Source: Cyclobacterium amurskyense
GTDB lineage: Bacteria; Bacteroidota; Bacteroidia; Cytophagales; Cyclobacteriaceae
Reading direction: 5' to 3'
Assembly: GCF_001050135.1 (NCBI RefSeq)
Contig: NZ_CP012040.1
Span: 2,136,001-2,200,000 of the forward strand
Length of the DNA: 64,000 bases
Shown here: positions 8,572-18,422 of the stretch, one piece after another
Position numbering within the stretch: position 1 is the first letter of the stretch
Layout of the letters: each line of letters opens with the position of its first letter
The notes under the pieces: model-generated
Database searches by the model: none
What the model was told of the DNA's origin: nothing
The model's input: only the letters and a program-made list of their open reading frames with translations
Made by a program: the position numbers and the translations under genes

Positions 8572-9828
8572 ATGAGGATTTTGTATAACCTGGGAATGAA
8601 TTTGCTCGATCGGCTAATGAGAATTGGCAGTAAACGATCTGACAAGCTCAAGCTCGCTGTAATAGGAAGAAAAAAGACCTTTGAAGAAATAATCTCCTTT
8701 AGGAAATCAAATCCTCAGGAGCTGGCTTGGTTTCACGTGGCCTCTCTAGGTGAATATTTACAAGCAAAACCTGTCATTGAAGCATTTAAAAAAGAACATC
8801 CACTTTGGTCGGTAGCTGTTTCTTTTTTCAGCCCTTCAGGTTATGAACAAGCCATCAAAAAAAAGCAGGATTGGGTAGATTTTATTTGCTACCTCCCTAT
8901 TGATACCCCCCAAAATGCCAATCGATTTGTGGACTTACTTTCACCTGACATGGCTTTTTTCATTAAATATGATTTGTGGGCCAATCACATCCTTGCAGTT
9001 AAAAAGAATAAAATCCCCCTTTATCTGGTGGCAGCGTCTTTTAGGAAAAAGCAGGTGTATTTTTCTTGGTATGGTGGTTTTTTTAAACAACTGCTCTTTT
9101 GCTTTGATCATGTCTTTGTACAGAATGGAGAGTCCAAAGCCTTACTTAAAAAAGCAGGAATTAAAAATATCAGTTTGACAGGAGATCCTCGGTTCGACAA
9201 TGTATACAAGACCAGGCTTCAACCTAAGTTGTTTCCTGAGATAGCACAAGGTATCACTAAGAAGGTGATGGTGCTTGGTAGTGTATGGCAGGAAGACATG
9301 GATAATCTGATTCCTTTTATTAATCAATCACATGGCTTTCAATTTATTATTGCTCCTCATGATATTCATCTAGGAACCATTGAAAATTGGCAGAAGGCAA
9401 TTACCTTGCCTTCAATAAAATATTCTGAATATAGAAAAGAGGAGCAATCTGGTACCTGGGATGTTTTGATCATTGATAATATTGGTATGCTTTCTTCCTT
9501 GTATCAGTTTGCCTATTGTGCGTATATTGGCGGTGCTATGGGTAAAGGGCTTCACAATATCCTAGAGCCCTTGGCTTTTGGAATACCTGTTTTGTTTGGT
9601 CCATTAAAGAAGGTTTCGAAGTTTCCAGAAGCTGAAATAAGTAAGCAATATGGATGTGGATTTGCTGTAAAGGATGAAACAGAAATTAGGACAGTCATGG
9701 AAAACCTTGGCAGAAAAGCAGCCTATGAACAAGCTTGCGATTCAGCAAATAGCTTGGTGAAGGACAATTTGGGAAGTGCTGAAAGGACGGTTGCAATCAT
9801 TAAGAAAGAGACATGGAAGGAAGAGTGA
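8572..9828 (+). CDS. waaA: 3-deoxy-D-manno-octulosonic acid (Kdo) transferase
   Basis: Transfers Kdo from CMP-Kdo to lipid A at the inner membrane. It is a 418-aa GT30-family protein with the N-terminal membrane-associated helix followed by WFHVASLGEYLQAKP (the family E-base region) and the C-terminal nucleotide-sugar site YIGGAMGKGLHNILEPLAFGIPVLFGP. Shorter N-terminal membrane anchoring than in E. coli WaaA is usual in Bacteroidota. Its last 16 bases overlap rsgA. Grouping with cdd and rsgA is a housekeeping cluster rather than an LPS operon. Confidence 0.93.
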   Translation: MRILYNLGMNLLDRLMRIGSKRSDKLKLAVIGRKKTFEEIISFRKSNPQELAWFHVASLGEYLQAKPVIEAFKKEHPLWSVAVSFFSPSGYEQAIKKKQDWVDFICYLPIDTPQNANRFVDLLSPDMAFFIKYDLWANHILAVKKNKIPLYLVAASFRKKQVYFSWYGGFFKQLLFCFDHVFVQNGESKALLKKAGIKNISLTGDPRFDNVYKTRLQPKLFPEIAQGITKKVMVLGSVWQEDMDNLIPFINQSHGFQFIIAPHDIHLGTIENWQKAITLPSIKYSEYRKEEQSGTWDVLIIDNIGMLSSLYQFAYCAYIGGAMGKGLHNILEPLAFGIPVLFGPLKKVSKFPEAEISKQYGCGFAVKDETEIRTVMENLGRKAAYEQACDSANSLVKDNLGSAERTVAIIKKETWKEE

Positions 9829-10736
9829 TCAAGACAACGGGCTCATGGTATGAGGTGAAAGTTGGAGACAAAATGATCAAAGCCAGGCTTAGAGGAAAGT
9901 TCAAACAGGACAACCTTAAATTAACCAACCCCATAGCCGTAGGTGATTATGTCATTCTGGATAGGGAAAAAAACCAGGAAACAGCGGTAATAAACACCAT
10001 AGTTCCGAGAGAGAATTATATCATTAGGAAATCCACCCGAAAACAACATTTTTCGCATATTCTGGCGGCCAATGTTGATCAGGCTTACCTTATGGTGACG
10101 GTTAGAGATCCAAGAACTTCTTTGGGTTTTATTGATCGTTTTTTGGTAAGTACAGAAAGTTTTAGAATTCCCTGCACGCTACTTGTCAATAAGGTAGAGA
10201 CTTTAACAAAGAAAAAGGACCTGGATTTTTTAGAAGAGCTTCATGACATTTATGCTCCTCTGGGTTATCCAATTATTGAGCTTTCTGCCTTACATGATAA
10301 GGATTTAATGGAAAAATTTGAACCTAGACTGACAGGGAAAACTACCTTGATGGCAGGACATTCAGGTGTAGGGAAATCTACATTGCTCAATAGATTGGTA
10401 CCGCAAGCAACTCAGGCAACTCAGGAAGTTTCAAAATTTTCTTCAAAAGGAGTACATACTACTACCTTTGCAGAGATGTTTCCATTTGGTGAGTCTGGGT
10501 ATTTTATAGACACTCCCGGTATCAAAGAGTTCGGGATTCTAGATATTGACGACCAGGAACTTTCTCACTATTTTGTAGAATTAAGGAAATACCTGGGACA
10601 GTGTAAATACAATAATTGTAAACATATCAATGAACCCGGTTGTAAAGTCCTGGAGGTTCTGGAACAGGGGTATATTCATCCTTATCGCTATGAAAACTAC
10701 CTGAAAATTATGAGTGAGGAGGACAGTCACCGCTAA
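9813..10736 (+). CDS. rsgA: ribosome small subunit-dependent GTPase RsgA
   Basis: Late-stage 30S assembly GTPase. It has an N-terminal OB fold (~1-65) and a circularly permuted GTPase domain with motif order G4 NKVE (126-129), G1 GHSGVGKST (182-190), G3 DTPG (233-236). A C-terminal zinc finger carries Cys264, Cys269, His271 and Cys277. All catalytic motifs are intact. Length 307 aa is standard. The start overlaps waaA by 16 nt in another frame. Confidence 0.97.
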   Translation: MEGRVIKTTGSWYEVKVGDKMIKARLRGKFKQDNLKLTNPIAVGDYVILDREKNQETAVINTIVPRENYIIRKSTRKQHFSHILAANVDQAYLMVTVRDPRTSLGFIDRFLVSTESFRIPCTLLVNKVETLTKKKDLDFLEELHDIYAPLGYPIIELSALHDKDLMEKFEPRLTGKTTLMAGHSGVGKSTLLNRLVPQATQATQEVSKFSSKGVHTTTFAEMFPFGESGYFIDTPGIKEFGILDIDDQELSHYFVELRKYLGQCKYNNCKHINEPGCKVLEVLEQGYIHPYRYENYLKIMSEEDSHR

Positions 10737-10847
10737 ATATAGTGAACCTAAATTCCTTTGGTTATTGGCAAAGTAAAAAGTGAATCAATACTTTGAAAGC
10801 AAGGGCAATTCGGTTAATTTCATTAAAATTTTGACAAAGGCACAGAA

Positions 10848-11354
10848 ATGACGCAAAAAGCAAAAATATTGGTATTGAACCATCACCAAATCCAACAAAA
10901 AATAACGCGAATAGCGTTTGAGATTTATGAAAGGAATGCTGGTGAGAAGCAGTTGACCATTGCCGGACTTACCGGAATGGGGTATGTGTTCGCGGAGTTA
11001 ATGGTCGCTAAATTAAGGGAAATAGCTTCTTTTGATGTGCAGTTAATTAAGGTAGACTTAGACAAAGAAAATCCAAAAATTGAAGAAGTGGTCCTCTCGC
11101 CGCATGATTCCTTAAAGGGGAAGTCTATAATCTTGGTGGACGACGTTTTGAATACTGGTAAAACGCTTGCCTTTGCAATGGTTCCATTTCTTGAACATGA
11201 GGTTAAAAAAATGGAAGTTTTGGTTTTTGTCAATAGGAGTCATAAACTCTTTCCAGTAGCCCCAGATTATACAGGCTACGAGCTTGCCACCACCCTTAGT
11301 GAGCATATAACTGTAAACTTAGACCCAAAAGCATCCACCGTTCACCTTCACTGA
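10848..11354 (+). CDS. phosphoribosyltransferase family protein
   Basis: The PRPP-binding loop IILVDDVLNTGKT (residues 94-106) is intact, followed by a hydrophobic strand and ending in HITVNLDPKASTVHLH. At 168 aa it is the size of PyrR-like or adenine/hypoxanthine-type type I phosphoribosyltransferases. No pyr genes adjoin, so a PyrR role is only one option. panB begins one base after its stop, so the two are very likely one transcript. Confidence 0.85.
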   Translation: MTQKAKILVLNHHQIQQKITRIAFEIYERNAGEKQLTIAGLTGMGYVFAELMVAKLREIASFDVQLIKVDLDKENPKIEEVVLSPHDSLKGKSIILVDDVLNTGKTLAFAMVPFLEHEVKKMEVLVFVNRSHKLFPVAPDYTGYELATTLSEHITVNLDPKASTVHLH

Positions 11355-11355
11355 T

Positions 11356-12177
11356 ATGTCCGTACACCAATCTACCCACCTGAAGCGAATTACTACCCAC
11401 ATTCTTCAGGAAATGAAAAAACGAAAGGAAAAAATTTCCATGCTTACGGCCTATGATTTTTCCATGGCTGGCATAGTGGATGCTGCAGGAATTGACATGA
11501 TATTGGTAGGGGATTCAGCTTCAAATGTAATGGCTGGACATGAAACTACCTTGCCTATCACATTAGACCAGATGATCTACCATGCCACCTCCGTGGTTAG
11601 GGCAGTAGAGCGAGCATTGGTAGTGGTGGACATTCCTTTTGGTTCTTATCAAGGCAACAGTTCCGAAGCACTAAGGTCTGCCATCCGTATCATGAAAGAG
11701 TCAGGAGCACACGCTGTTAAAGTGGAAGGTGGGGCTGAAATCAAAGAGTCAGTGATTCGAATTTTAAGTGCAGGTGTACCTGTAATGGGACACCTTGGAT
11801 TGACTCCTCAGTCCATATACAAATTTGGAACTTATACTGTAAGGGCCAAAGAAAAGGATGAGGCCAATAAGCTTTTGGAGGATGCGAAGATTCTAGAGGA
11901 GTGTGGCTGTTTTGCGCTAGTACTTGAAAAAATTCCAGCTGCTTTGGCCAAAGAAGTTGCTGAAGCAGTAAGCATACCTGTCATAGGTATTGGGGCTGGA
12001 CCGGATGTTGATGGTCAGGTGCTTGTACTTCATGACATGCTGGGAATTACACAAGAGTTTCAACCTAGGTTTCTTAGACAATACGCAGACATTAGAAATA
12101 CCATGCTAAAAGCTGTAGGCAATTATATAAAAGACGTTAAGTCTAAGGATTTCCCGAATCAAGATGAGAGTTATTAG
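11356..12177 (+). CDS. panB: 3-methyl-2-oxobutanoate hydroxymethyltransferase
   Basis: First committed step of pantothenate synthesis: transfers the methylene-THF one-carbon unit to ketoisovalerate. Signature stretches are ISMLTAYDFSMAGIVDAAGIDMILVGDSASNVMAG (residues 27-61), VVDIPFGSYQG, GAHAVKVEGG, GVPVMGHLGLTPQS and VIGIGAGPDVDGQVLVLHDMLG. At 273 aa it is complete. It follows the phosphoribosyltransferase by one base. Confidence 0.97.
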   Translation: MSVHQSTHLKRITTHILQEMKKRKEKISMLTAYDFSMAGIVDAAGIDMILVGDSASNVMAGHETTLPITLDQMIYHATSVVRAVERALVVVDIPFGSYQGNSSEALRSAIRIMKESGAHAVKVEGGAEIKESVIRILSAGVPVMGHLGLTPQSIYKFGTYTVRAKEKDEANKLLEDAKILEECGCFALVLEKIPAALAKEVAEAVSIPVIGIGAGPDVDGQVLVLHDMLGITQEFQPRFLRQYADIRNTMLKAVGNYIKDVKSKDFPNQDESY

Positions 12178-12402
12178 CTACTATCTACAACCTAGGGGGA
12201 AAATGGGAATATTCTGGGTTTTCATGTATTTTTGGCCTACCATTGGTACCTGATTTTTCTACTTTATGTATACTATCTTCCTTAGGCTTATTATTTCTTC
12301 TAATCTAGAGGCTTGGCCTTCTGATAAAGATATTTTTCGTAATTTAGCTGACAATTTTAAATTGGAATTCATTTTAAATACAATCAGAAAACAGAAATAC
12401 AT

Positions 12403-14637
12403 ATGAGTGACAAAACCCCCAAAATTCTTTATACCCTTACGGATGAGGCACCGGCATTAGCCACCTATTCTTTATTGCCTATCATAAAAGCATTTACTGA
12501 CTCGGCTGGGGTGTCTGTAGAAACAAGAGATATTTCCCTTTCAGGTAGAATCATCGCAACGTTTCCTGAGTTTTTGAAAGAAGAGCAGAGAATCAGTGAC
12601 GCCCTTACCGAGCTAGGAGAAATAGCTAAAACCCCTGAGGCCAACATCGTAAAGTTACCGAACATCAGTGCTTCTATTCCACAACTAAAAACAGCCATTA
12701 AGGAGTTGCAGGAACAAGGGTATGGGTTACCAGATTATCCAGATGATCCGAAAAATGAACAAGAGCAAAACATTAAAGACAAATACGATAAAATTAAAGG
12801 TTCTGCAGTAAATCCTGTATTGAGGGAAGGTAATTCAGATAGAAGGGCGCCGCAGGCTGTTAAGCAATTCGCTAGAAACAATCCTCATAGCATGGGAAAA
12901 TGGAGCCAAGACTCTAAATCTCATGTGTCAAGTATGACTGAGGGGGATTTTTATGGTAGTGAAAAATCAGTGACCCTTCCTTCAGAAACTAGTGTTAGTA
13001 TAGTGCTTCATGGAAAGGATGGTAAACAAACTAGCTTAAAAGAAGGCCTTCCTTTGCTGAAAGGTGAGATTATTGATGCTGCTGTTTTAAGTGTATCTGC
13101 ATTGAGAAAATTCCTTAAAGAGCAAATAGCTGAAGCCAAAAAACAAGGTGTTTTGTTTTCATTGCATATGAAAGCCACTATGATGAAAGTTTCTGACCCT
13201 ATCATCTTTGGCCATGCAGTAACTGTTTTCTTTGCACCGGTATTTGAAAAGCACGCAGCTGTACTTAAAGAAGCTGGGGTAGATCCAAACAATGGCTTTG
13301 GAGACCTTATTGCTGCTTTGGATAAACTACCAGCAGATACGCGTAAAGCGATAGAAGCTGATATTGATGCATGTTATGCAGACAGCCCTGATTTGGCTAT
13401 GGTTAACTCTGACAAAGGCATTACCAATCTACACGTACCTAGTGATGTAATTATTGATGCTTCCATGCCTGCTATGATCAGAAGTAGTGGACAAATGTGG
13501 AACAAAAACAATCAACTTCAGGATACAAAAGCAGTAATACCTGATAGATCCTATGCGGGTGTTTACCAAGAAACCATTGATTTTTGTAAGAAAAATGGTG
13601 CTTTAGATCCAACCACAATGGGATCTGTACCTAATGTAGGCCTTATGGCTCAAAAGGCAGAAGAGTATGGTTCTCATGACAAAACTTTCGAAATCCCTTC
13701 TTCTGGTACTGTAAAGGTAACAAACGCTTCAGGTCAGGTTATTCTTGAAAATGAAGTTGAAGAAGGTGATATATGGAGAATGTGTCAGGTAAAAGATGCA
13801 CCAATTCAGGATTGGGTAAAGCTCGCTGTTAACAGAGCAAGAGCTACAGGTGTTCCTGCAGTCTTTTGGTTAGACAAAAACAGGTCTCATGATGCTGCGC
13901 TTATCTCAAAGGTTGAAACCTACCTGAAAGATCACGATACACAGGGGTTAGATATTTCTATCATGTCGCCTAAAGAAGCTACTCGCTTTTCTCTTGAGCG
14001 CATAAAAGATGGAAAAGATACCATATCAGTAACGGGTAATGTATTGAGAGATTACTTGACCGATTTATTCCCAATTTTAGAATTAGGTACAAGCGCTAAA
14101 ATGCTTTCTATAGTACCTTTGATGAATGGTGGAGGTTTATTTGAAACCGGTGCCGGAGGATCTGCGCCTAAGCATGTTCAGCAATTTGTTGAAGAAGGAC
14201 ACCTTCGTTGGGACTCATTGGGTGAGTTTTTAGCTCTTGCGGTATCTTTGGATCATTTGGGGGATACCTTTAACAATGACAGGGCAAAGGTCTTGGGGAA
14301 AACTTTAGACCAGGCAACGGCTAAATTCCTAGATAAAGGCAAGTCTCCTTCTAGAAAAGTAAATGAACTGGATAACCGTGGAAGTCATTTTTATCTTGCC
14401 ATGTATTGGGCAGAAACTTTGGCCAGTCAGGATGACGATGCAGCATTGAAAACCATTTTCACCCCAGTGGCCAAAACCATGGCTGAGAATGAGGAAAAAA
14501 TTGTTAGTGAATTGAATGGTGCGCAGGGAAGTCCTGTTGACATTGGAGGTTATTACAAACCTGATGAGGAAAAAACATCCGCAGCGATGCGACCTAGCCA
14601 GACTTTAAATGATATATTAAAAACAATCGTAGCATAG
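12403..14637 (+). CDS. icd: NADP-dependent isocitrate dehydrogenase, monomeric type
   Basis: Oxidative decarboxylation of isocitrate to 2-oxoglutarate in the TCA cycle. At 744 aa with the leader MSDKTPKILYTLTDEAPALATYSLLPII, it is the monomeric IDH family, unrelated in length to the ~410-aa dimeric enzyme. Characteristic blocks include NSDRRAPQAVK (residues ~144-154), ALFSLHMKATMMKVSDPIIFGH-type sequence near 250, and HYLAMYWAE-like sequence near 665. Single-gene unit with a strong bidirectional terminator just downstream. Confidence 0.96.
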   Translation: MSDKTPKILYTLTDEAPALATYSLLPIIKAFTDSAGVSVETRDISLSGRIIATFPEFLKEEQRISDALTELGEIAKTPEANIVKLPNISASIPQLKTAIKELQEQGYGLPDYPDDPKNEQEQNIKDKYDKIKGSAVNPVLREGNSDRRAPQAVKQFARNNPHSMGKWSQDSKSHVSSMTEGDFYGSEKSVTLPSETSVSIVLHGKDGKQTSLKEGLPLLKGEIIDAAVLSVSALRKFLKEQIAEAKKQGVLFSLHMKATMMKVSDPIIFGHAVTVFFAPVFEKHAAVLKEAGVDPNNGFGDLIAALDKLPADTRKAIEADIDACYADSPDLAMVNSDKGITNLHVPSDVIIDASMPAMIRSSGQMWNKNNQLQDTKAVIPDRSYAGVYQETIDFCKKNGALDPTTMGSVPNVGLMAQKAEEYGSHDKTFEIPSSGTVKVTNASGQVILENEVEEGDIWRMCQVKDAPIQDWVKLAVNRARATGVPAVFWLDKNRSHDAALISKVETYLKDHDTQGLDISIMSPKEATRFSLERIKDGKDTISVTGNVLRDYLTDLFPILELGTSAKMLSIVPLMNGGGLFETGAGGSAPKHVQQFVEEGHLRWDSLGEFLALAVSLDHLGDTFNNDRAKVLGKTLDQATAKFLDKGKSPSRKVNELDNRGSHFYLAMYWAETLASQDDDAALKTIFTPVAKTMAENEEKIVSELNGAQGSPVDIGGYYKPDEEKTSAAMRPSQTLNDILKTIVA

Positions 14638-14663
14638 TTGCTCGATTGAAATTAAATAAGCGT

Positions 14664-14699
14664 AAAAAAGCCGGAAGAAATTTTCTTCCGGCTTTTTTT
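14664..14699. terminator. bidirectional terminator between icd and the DUF1080 gene
   Basis: A long hairpin with arms AAAAAAGCCGGAAGAAA and TTTTCTTCCGGCTTTTTT. It has A-runs on one side and T-runs on the other, so it can serve both convergent transcripts. Confidence 0.92.
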
Positions 14700-14753
14700 A
14701 TGTGTTTCCCAATTCATTTCACTAAAGAATTGGGAGTAAAACCTATAACTTAC

Positions 14754-15479
14754 TTATAGTCGTTTGATTTTGATATTTCTAAACCACACATCATCTCCGT
14801 GGTCTTGAAGTACAATTTTGCCTTCCTTGAACTTGGCAAAGTCTTCCCATTTCGAGAATTTACTTTCAGCTACCATAGCATTCCACTGATCATCCCAAAG
14901 AGATGTTTCTACAGTCTTCACACCATTTAGGAAAAACTGCAATGTGTTATTGTTGATAACAATTTCAGTTTTGTTCCATTCACCTACTGGTTTTGAAGCG
15001 TCTTGAGTAGATTCAATCATGTCATAAAGATCACCTGTTCGGTGGGTAATGATTTTACCATCTTTATGTCCATCGTTGTCAAGCAACTGGTACTCTGGAC
15101 CTGTATGGTAAGGTCTGTCGTAGTTTCCGTTGTCCTGAACATGGAACATGATGCCGCTATTTCCGTTTTCAGAAATTTTCCATTCTATTTCAAGGTGAAA
15201 ATTGCCAAAGGTTTCTTTGGTGATCAAATCTCCTCCGTCCTCTTTTTCAGAATTAAAGTAGAGCACACCATCGGCAGCCTCCCAGGCTTCTCCTGGCTGG
15301 TCTTTGCCATATCCAGTCCATCCTGTCAGGCTATTGCCATCAAATAAACTTATCCACTCTTCCTCAGTCACGATGATTTCTTCAATATTTTCCTCCGCAG
15401 TACTGTTATTACTTGTAGCAGGGCCACAGCCCACTACTGCAAGTGAAAGTGCTGCCATAGACAAAGTTGTTCTTATCAT
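14754..15479 (-). CDS. DUF1080 (3-keto-disaccharide hydrolase-type) lipoprotein
   Basis: A 241-aa lipoprotein (lipobox VVGC, Cys18) with one DUF1080 concanavalin-like domain: WISLFDGNSLTGWTGYG at its start, then NFHLEIEWKISENGNSGIMFHV and VWFRNIKIKRL at its end. Members of this Pfam family (PF06439) hydrolyse 3-keto-glycosides. Its position as the last gene of a unit with cytochrome c, an isomerase and a Gfo/Idh/MocA oxidoreductase fits cleavage of an oxidised glycoside in the periplasm. The exact substrate is not visible. Confidence 0.88.
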   Translation of the reverse strand: MIRTTLSMAALSLAVVGCGPATSNNSTAEENIEEIIVTEEEWISLFDGNSLTGWTGYGKDQPGEAWEAADGVLYFNSEKEDGGDLITKETFGNFHLEIEWKISENGNSGIMFHVQDNGNYDRPYHTGPEYQLLDNDGHKDGKIITHRTGDLYDMIESTQDASKPVGEWNKTEIVINNNTLQFFLNGVKTVETSLWDDQWNAMVAESKFSKWEDFAKFKEGKIVLQDHGDDVWFRNIKIKRL

Positions 15480-15485
15480 TTCAAA

Positions 15486-15917
15486 TTATTTCTTTAACAA
15501 GAGAACGAATTTTGCAAGATTTTTGGCATCTTCTTCAGAAAGATTAGGGTGAGCTGGCATAGGTATTTCTCCCCAAGTACCTACACTACCTGCTATAACT
15601 TTACCTGCCAAAAGCTCAATATTCTCGTCAGTTGACTCATATTTAGCTGCAACATCAGCATAAGAAGGTCCAACGATTTTCCTTTCAAGCATATGGCAAG
15701 AAGGGCAATCGTTTTGTCCCATTAACTCTGATCCTTTGATGAAAATAGGATCATCTTTGTACTTTTCTTCCAAACTGATTTCTACAGGAGCTGGTGGAGG
15801 TGCAGCAGCAGCGCTTTCGCTAGATGCGGATTCAGAACTACCGGAGCCACCACAGGCTGAAACGGCTACCATTGCGCTGGCCATAACAGCCATACTTAAA
15901 TTCAAATTAAACTTCAT
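15486..15917 (-). CDS. c-type cytochrome lipoprotein
   Basis: A 143-aa single-haem cytochrome c: CPSCH at residues 71-75, probable axial Met in EIPMPAHP (~119). The lipobox VSAC (Cys22) is followed by a Ser/Ala/Pro-rich tether. It most likely accepts electrons at the membrane from the GMC dehydrogenase encoded 4 kb away, since GMC/subunit-3 dehydrogenases need a cytochrome partner and none is fused here. It lies 6 nt upstream of the DUF1080 gene and 17 nt downstream of the isomerase gene. Confidence 0.92.
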   Translation of the reverse strand: MKFNLNLSMAVMASAMVAVSACGGSGSSESASSESAAAAPPPAPVEISLEEKYKDDPIFIKGSELMGQNDCPSCHMLERKIVGPSYADVAAKYESTDENIELLAGKVIAGSVGTWGEIPMPAHPNLSEEDAKNLAKFVLLLKK

Positions 15918-15934
15918 GGTTTGTAATAGTTAGA

Positions 15935-16990
15935 TTAATTAATTCCCAATAATTTTTTATTTAAACCTTCGTCCATTCCCGTGGATGCAAAATCATCGAA
16001 GGTTTTTTCAGTTACATGTATTATTTTCTCGCTTATAAATTTAGCTCCTTCGATTGCACCATCTTCAGGGTGCTTAATGGCACATTCCCATTCTAGGACA
16101 GCCCATCCATCAAAATCATATTGCGAAAGTTTACTAAAAATAGCGTTAAAATCAACCTGGCCATCTCCCAATGAGCGGAATCTTCCTGCTCTTTCTATCC
16201 AGCTAGAATAGCCACCATAAACACCTTGTCTCCCTGTAGGATTAAACTCTGCATCCTTAACATGAAACATTTTAATTCTGTCTTTATATATATCGATAAA
16301 ATCAACATAATTGAGACACTGTAATACAAAGTGACTTGGGTCATAAAGGATATTGGCTCTTTTATGGTGATTTACCTTTTCTAAGAACAAATCAAAAGTA
16401 ACGCCATCGTGCAAGTCTTCTCCAGGATGTAGTTCATAACAAACGTCTACACCATATTTATCGAATTCATCCAATATTGGCAACCATCTTTTGGCCAATT
16501 CTTCAAAACCTGTATCCACAAGTCCAGCGGGACGCTGAGGCCATGGATAAACAGTGTGCCACATTAAAGCACCACTAAAGGTACCATGGGTGGTCAAGCC
16601 AAAGTTTTTACTGGCTTTTGCGGCCATCATTAGCTGATTGGTAGCCCATTCTTGTTTGCCTTTAAGGTCACCTGCTAGTTCTGCAGGAGCAAAAGCGTCA
16701 AAGAGTTCATTGTATGCAGGACTTACAGCTACGAGTTGTCCTTGTAAATGCGTAGAAAAATCAGATATTTCAACACCAGCTTCTTTTACGGTATTTTTAA
16801 TTTGGTTGACATAGTCCATGTCCTCCGCTGCTTTCTTCAAGTCGATCAGTCTGACATCCCATGTAGGGATTTGAACTGCTTTGTATCCGATGCTTGCAGC
16901 CCAGGTACAAATGTCTTTTAAATTATTAAAAGGGGCTTTATCATCTACAAACTGGGCCAAGAATAAGGCTGGTCCTTTAATGGTTTTCAT
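15935..16990 (-). CDS. sugar phosphate isomerase/epimerase (AP endonuclease 2-like TIM barrel)
   Basis: A 351-aa cytoplasmic protein of the xylose isomerase-like TIM-barrel family (PF01261). Metal-ligand regions are visible: YELHPGEDLHDG, NILYDPSHFVLQ, FHVKDAEF and AVLEWECA. It lacks a signal peptide, so it acts on imported sugar. The neighbours (an NAD(P) oxidoreductase upstream, cytochrome and DUF1080 downstream) suggest isomerisation or epimerisation of a keto-sugar intermediate. Substrate is inference. Confidence 0.88.
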   Translation of the reverse strand: MKTIKGPALFLAQFVDDKAPFNNLKDICTWAASIGYKAVQIPTWDVRLIDLKKAAEDMDYVNQIKNTVKEAGVEISDFSTHLQGQLVAVSPAYNELFDAFAPAELAGDLKGKQEWATNQLMMAAKASKNFGLTTHGTFSGALMWHTVYPWPQRPAGLVDTGFEELAKRWLPILDEFDKYGVDVCYELHPGEDLHDGVTFDLFLEKVNHHKRANILYDPSHFVLQCLNYVDFIDIYKDRIKMFHVKDAEFNPTGRQGVYGGYSSWIERAGRFRSLGDGQVDFNAIFSKLSQYDFDGWAVLEWECAIKHPEDGAIEGAKFISEKIIHVTEKTFDDFASTGMDEGLNKKLLGIN

Positions 16991-17005
16991 AAAGATTTAG
17001 GTTAT

Positions 17006-18172
17006 TTAAAGTTCAAATTTAGTCCATTTTTCATTAGAATTACTACTTTTTACCACATGCTCTACAAAAGCCATTCCTCTTAAGCCATCTTCAGCACCTG
17101 GAAAGTCTTCCCATTCTTTTTTCGGTGTTTCACCATTCTTTCTGGCGTAAAGGCATCGGGCAAAGTTTCTATATAAATTGGCAAAAGCTTCTAGGTAACC
17201 TTCAGGGTGTCCTCCTGGTGTTCGGACGTTTTCTGTAGCCGCTGAAGACAAGTAAGGAATATTACCTCCTGCTCTATATATCTGATCAGGTGCTTCAGGG
17301 TGACGTACTATTAAAGTATTGGCATTGTCCTGTTCCCATTCCAAACCAGCTTTCTCACCGTAGACCCTGATTTTGATGTTGTTTTCTGCGCCTGGAGCAA
17401 TTTGGGTTGCCATCAAGACGCCTGATGCGCCATCTTCAAACTTCAACAATACGGCCCCATCATCATCAAGGGTTCTTCCCTCCACCACACAATTAAGATC
17501 CGCACATAATTTAGTCATTTTCAATCCACTTACGTATTCGGCAAGGTTGAATGCATGAGTTCCAATGTCTCCCATACAGTTGGCAATACCGCTTTTGCTA
17601 GGATCTGTTCTCCAGATCGCTTGCTTATAATCGGTGTTTTCCAGTTTGTTCCATAACCAACCTTGAGGGTATTCTACATAAACTTTTCTTACTTTACCTA
17701 TAACACCGGTAGAAATTAAATGTTTGGCTTCCTTCACCATTGGGTAGCCGGTATAGGTATGGGTTAAGCAGAACATCAGTCCTGTTTCTTCAATGATTTT
17801 GTTCAGTTCTTTGGCTTCTTCATAGCTAAAAGTCATAGGCTTGTCTAAAACAACATGAAACCCATTCTGCAATGCCTTTTTGGTAGGATCAAAATGTACG
17901 TGGTTAGGGGTGACTATTGCCACAAAATCGATTCTTTCAGATTCGGGTAATAACAGTTCCTTTTCAAACATTTCATCGTAAGAGGCATACACCCTCTCAG
18001 ATGGAAGAAAAAGTTCTTTACCTGTTTCCGCAGATTTTTCCGCACTGCTACTAAAAGCACCAGCGGCCAATTCAATGATGCCGTCCATTGCAGCGGATAT
18101 TCTGTGGACAGCCCCTATGAAGGAGCCCGGTCCACCTCCGATCATCCCCATTTTAAGTTTTCTGTTACTCAT
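17006..18172 (-). CDS. Gfo/Idh/MocA family NAD(P)-dependent oxidoreductase
   Basis: A 388-aa cytoplasmic dehydrogenase. An N-terminal Rossmann fold (KMGMIGGGPGSFIGAVH, residues 7-23) and the family motif region HVVLDKPMTF (Lys of the EKP-like motif) are followed by a C-terminal alpha/beta domain with MGDIGTHAFNLAEYVSG. It is the first gene of the four-gene minus-strand unit; the isomerase starts 15 nt later. It could reduce or oxidise the keto-sugar handled by the rest of the cluster. It has no export signal, unlike some family members. Confidence 0.92.
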   Translation of the reverse strand: MSNRKLKMGMIGGGPGSFIGAVHRISAAMDGIIELAAGAFSSSAEKSAETGKELFLPSERVYASYDEMFEKELLLPESERIDFVAIVTPNHVHFDPTKKALQNGFHVVLDKPMTFSYEEAKELNKIIEETGLMFCLTHTYTGYPMVKEAKHLISTGVIGKVRKVYVEYPQGWLWNKLENTDYKQAIWRTDPSKSGIANCMGDIGTHAFNLAEYVSGLKMTKLCADLNCVVEGRTLDDDGAVLLKFEDGASGVLMATQIAPGAENNIKIRVYGEKAGLEWEQDNANTLIVRHPEAPDQIYRAGGNIPYLSSAATENVRTPGGHPEGYLEAFANLYRNFARCLYARKNGETPKKEWEDFPGAEDGLRGMAFVEHVVKSSNSNEKWTKFEL

Positions 18173-18422
18173 TCTTTTGGTCTTTGGTTTTTTTGATTTC
18201 TATATTTCCCTTTTTTCTTTATATATTTCAATGGTTGATAATGAATCTACTATTTTTTGCAAATAGAAGAAAATATTTTTAAGAAATTGAGAAATAGTAA
18301 GCTTGCTTTCTGAAGTGATAAATTTACGTTAAATTGGCTTAAATTTTAAATTATTCTACAGATTGTTTACTAAGGGTTCTTGACTAAATTCGATCAAACT
18401 AAACGCTAACATACCAAAAACT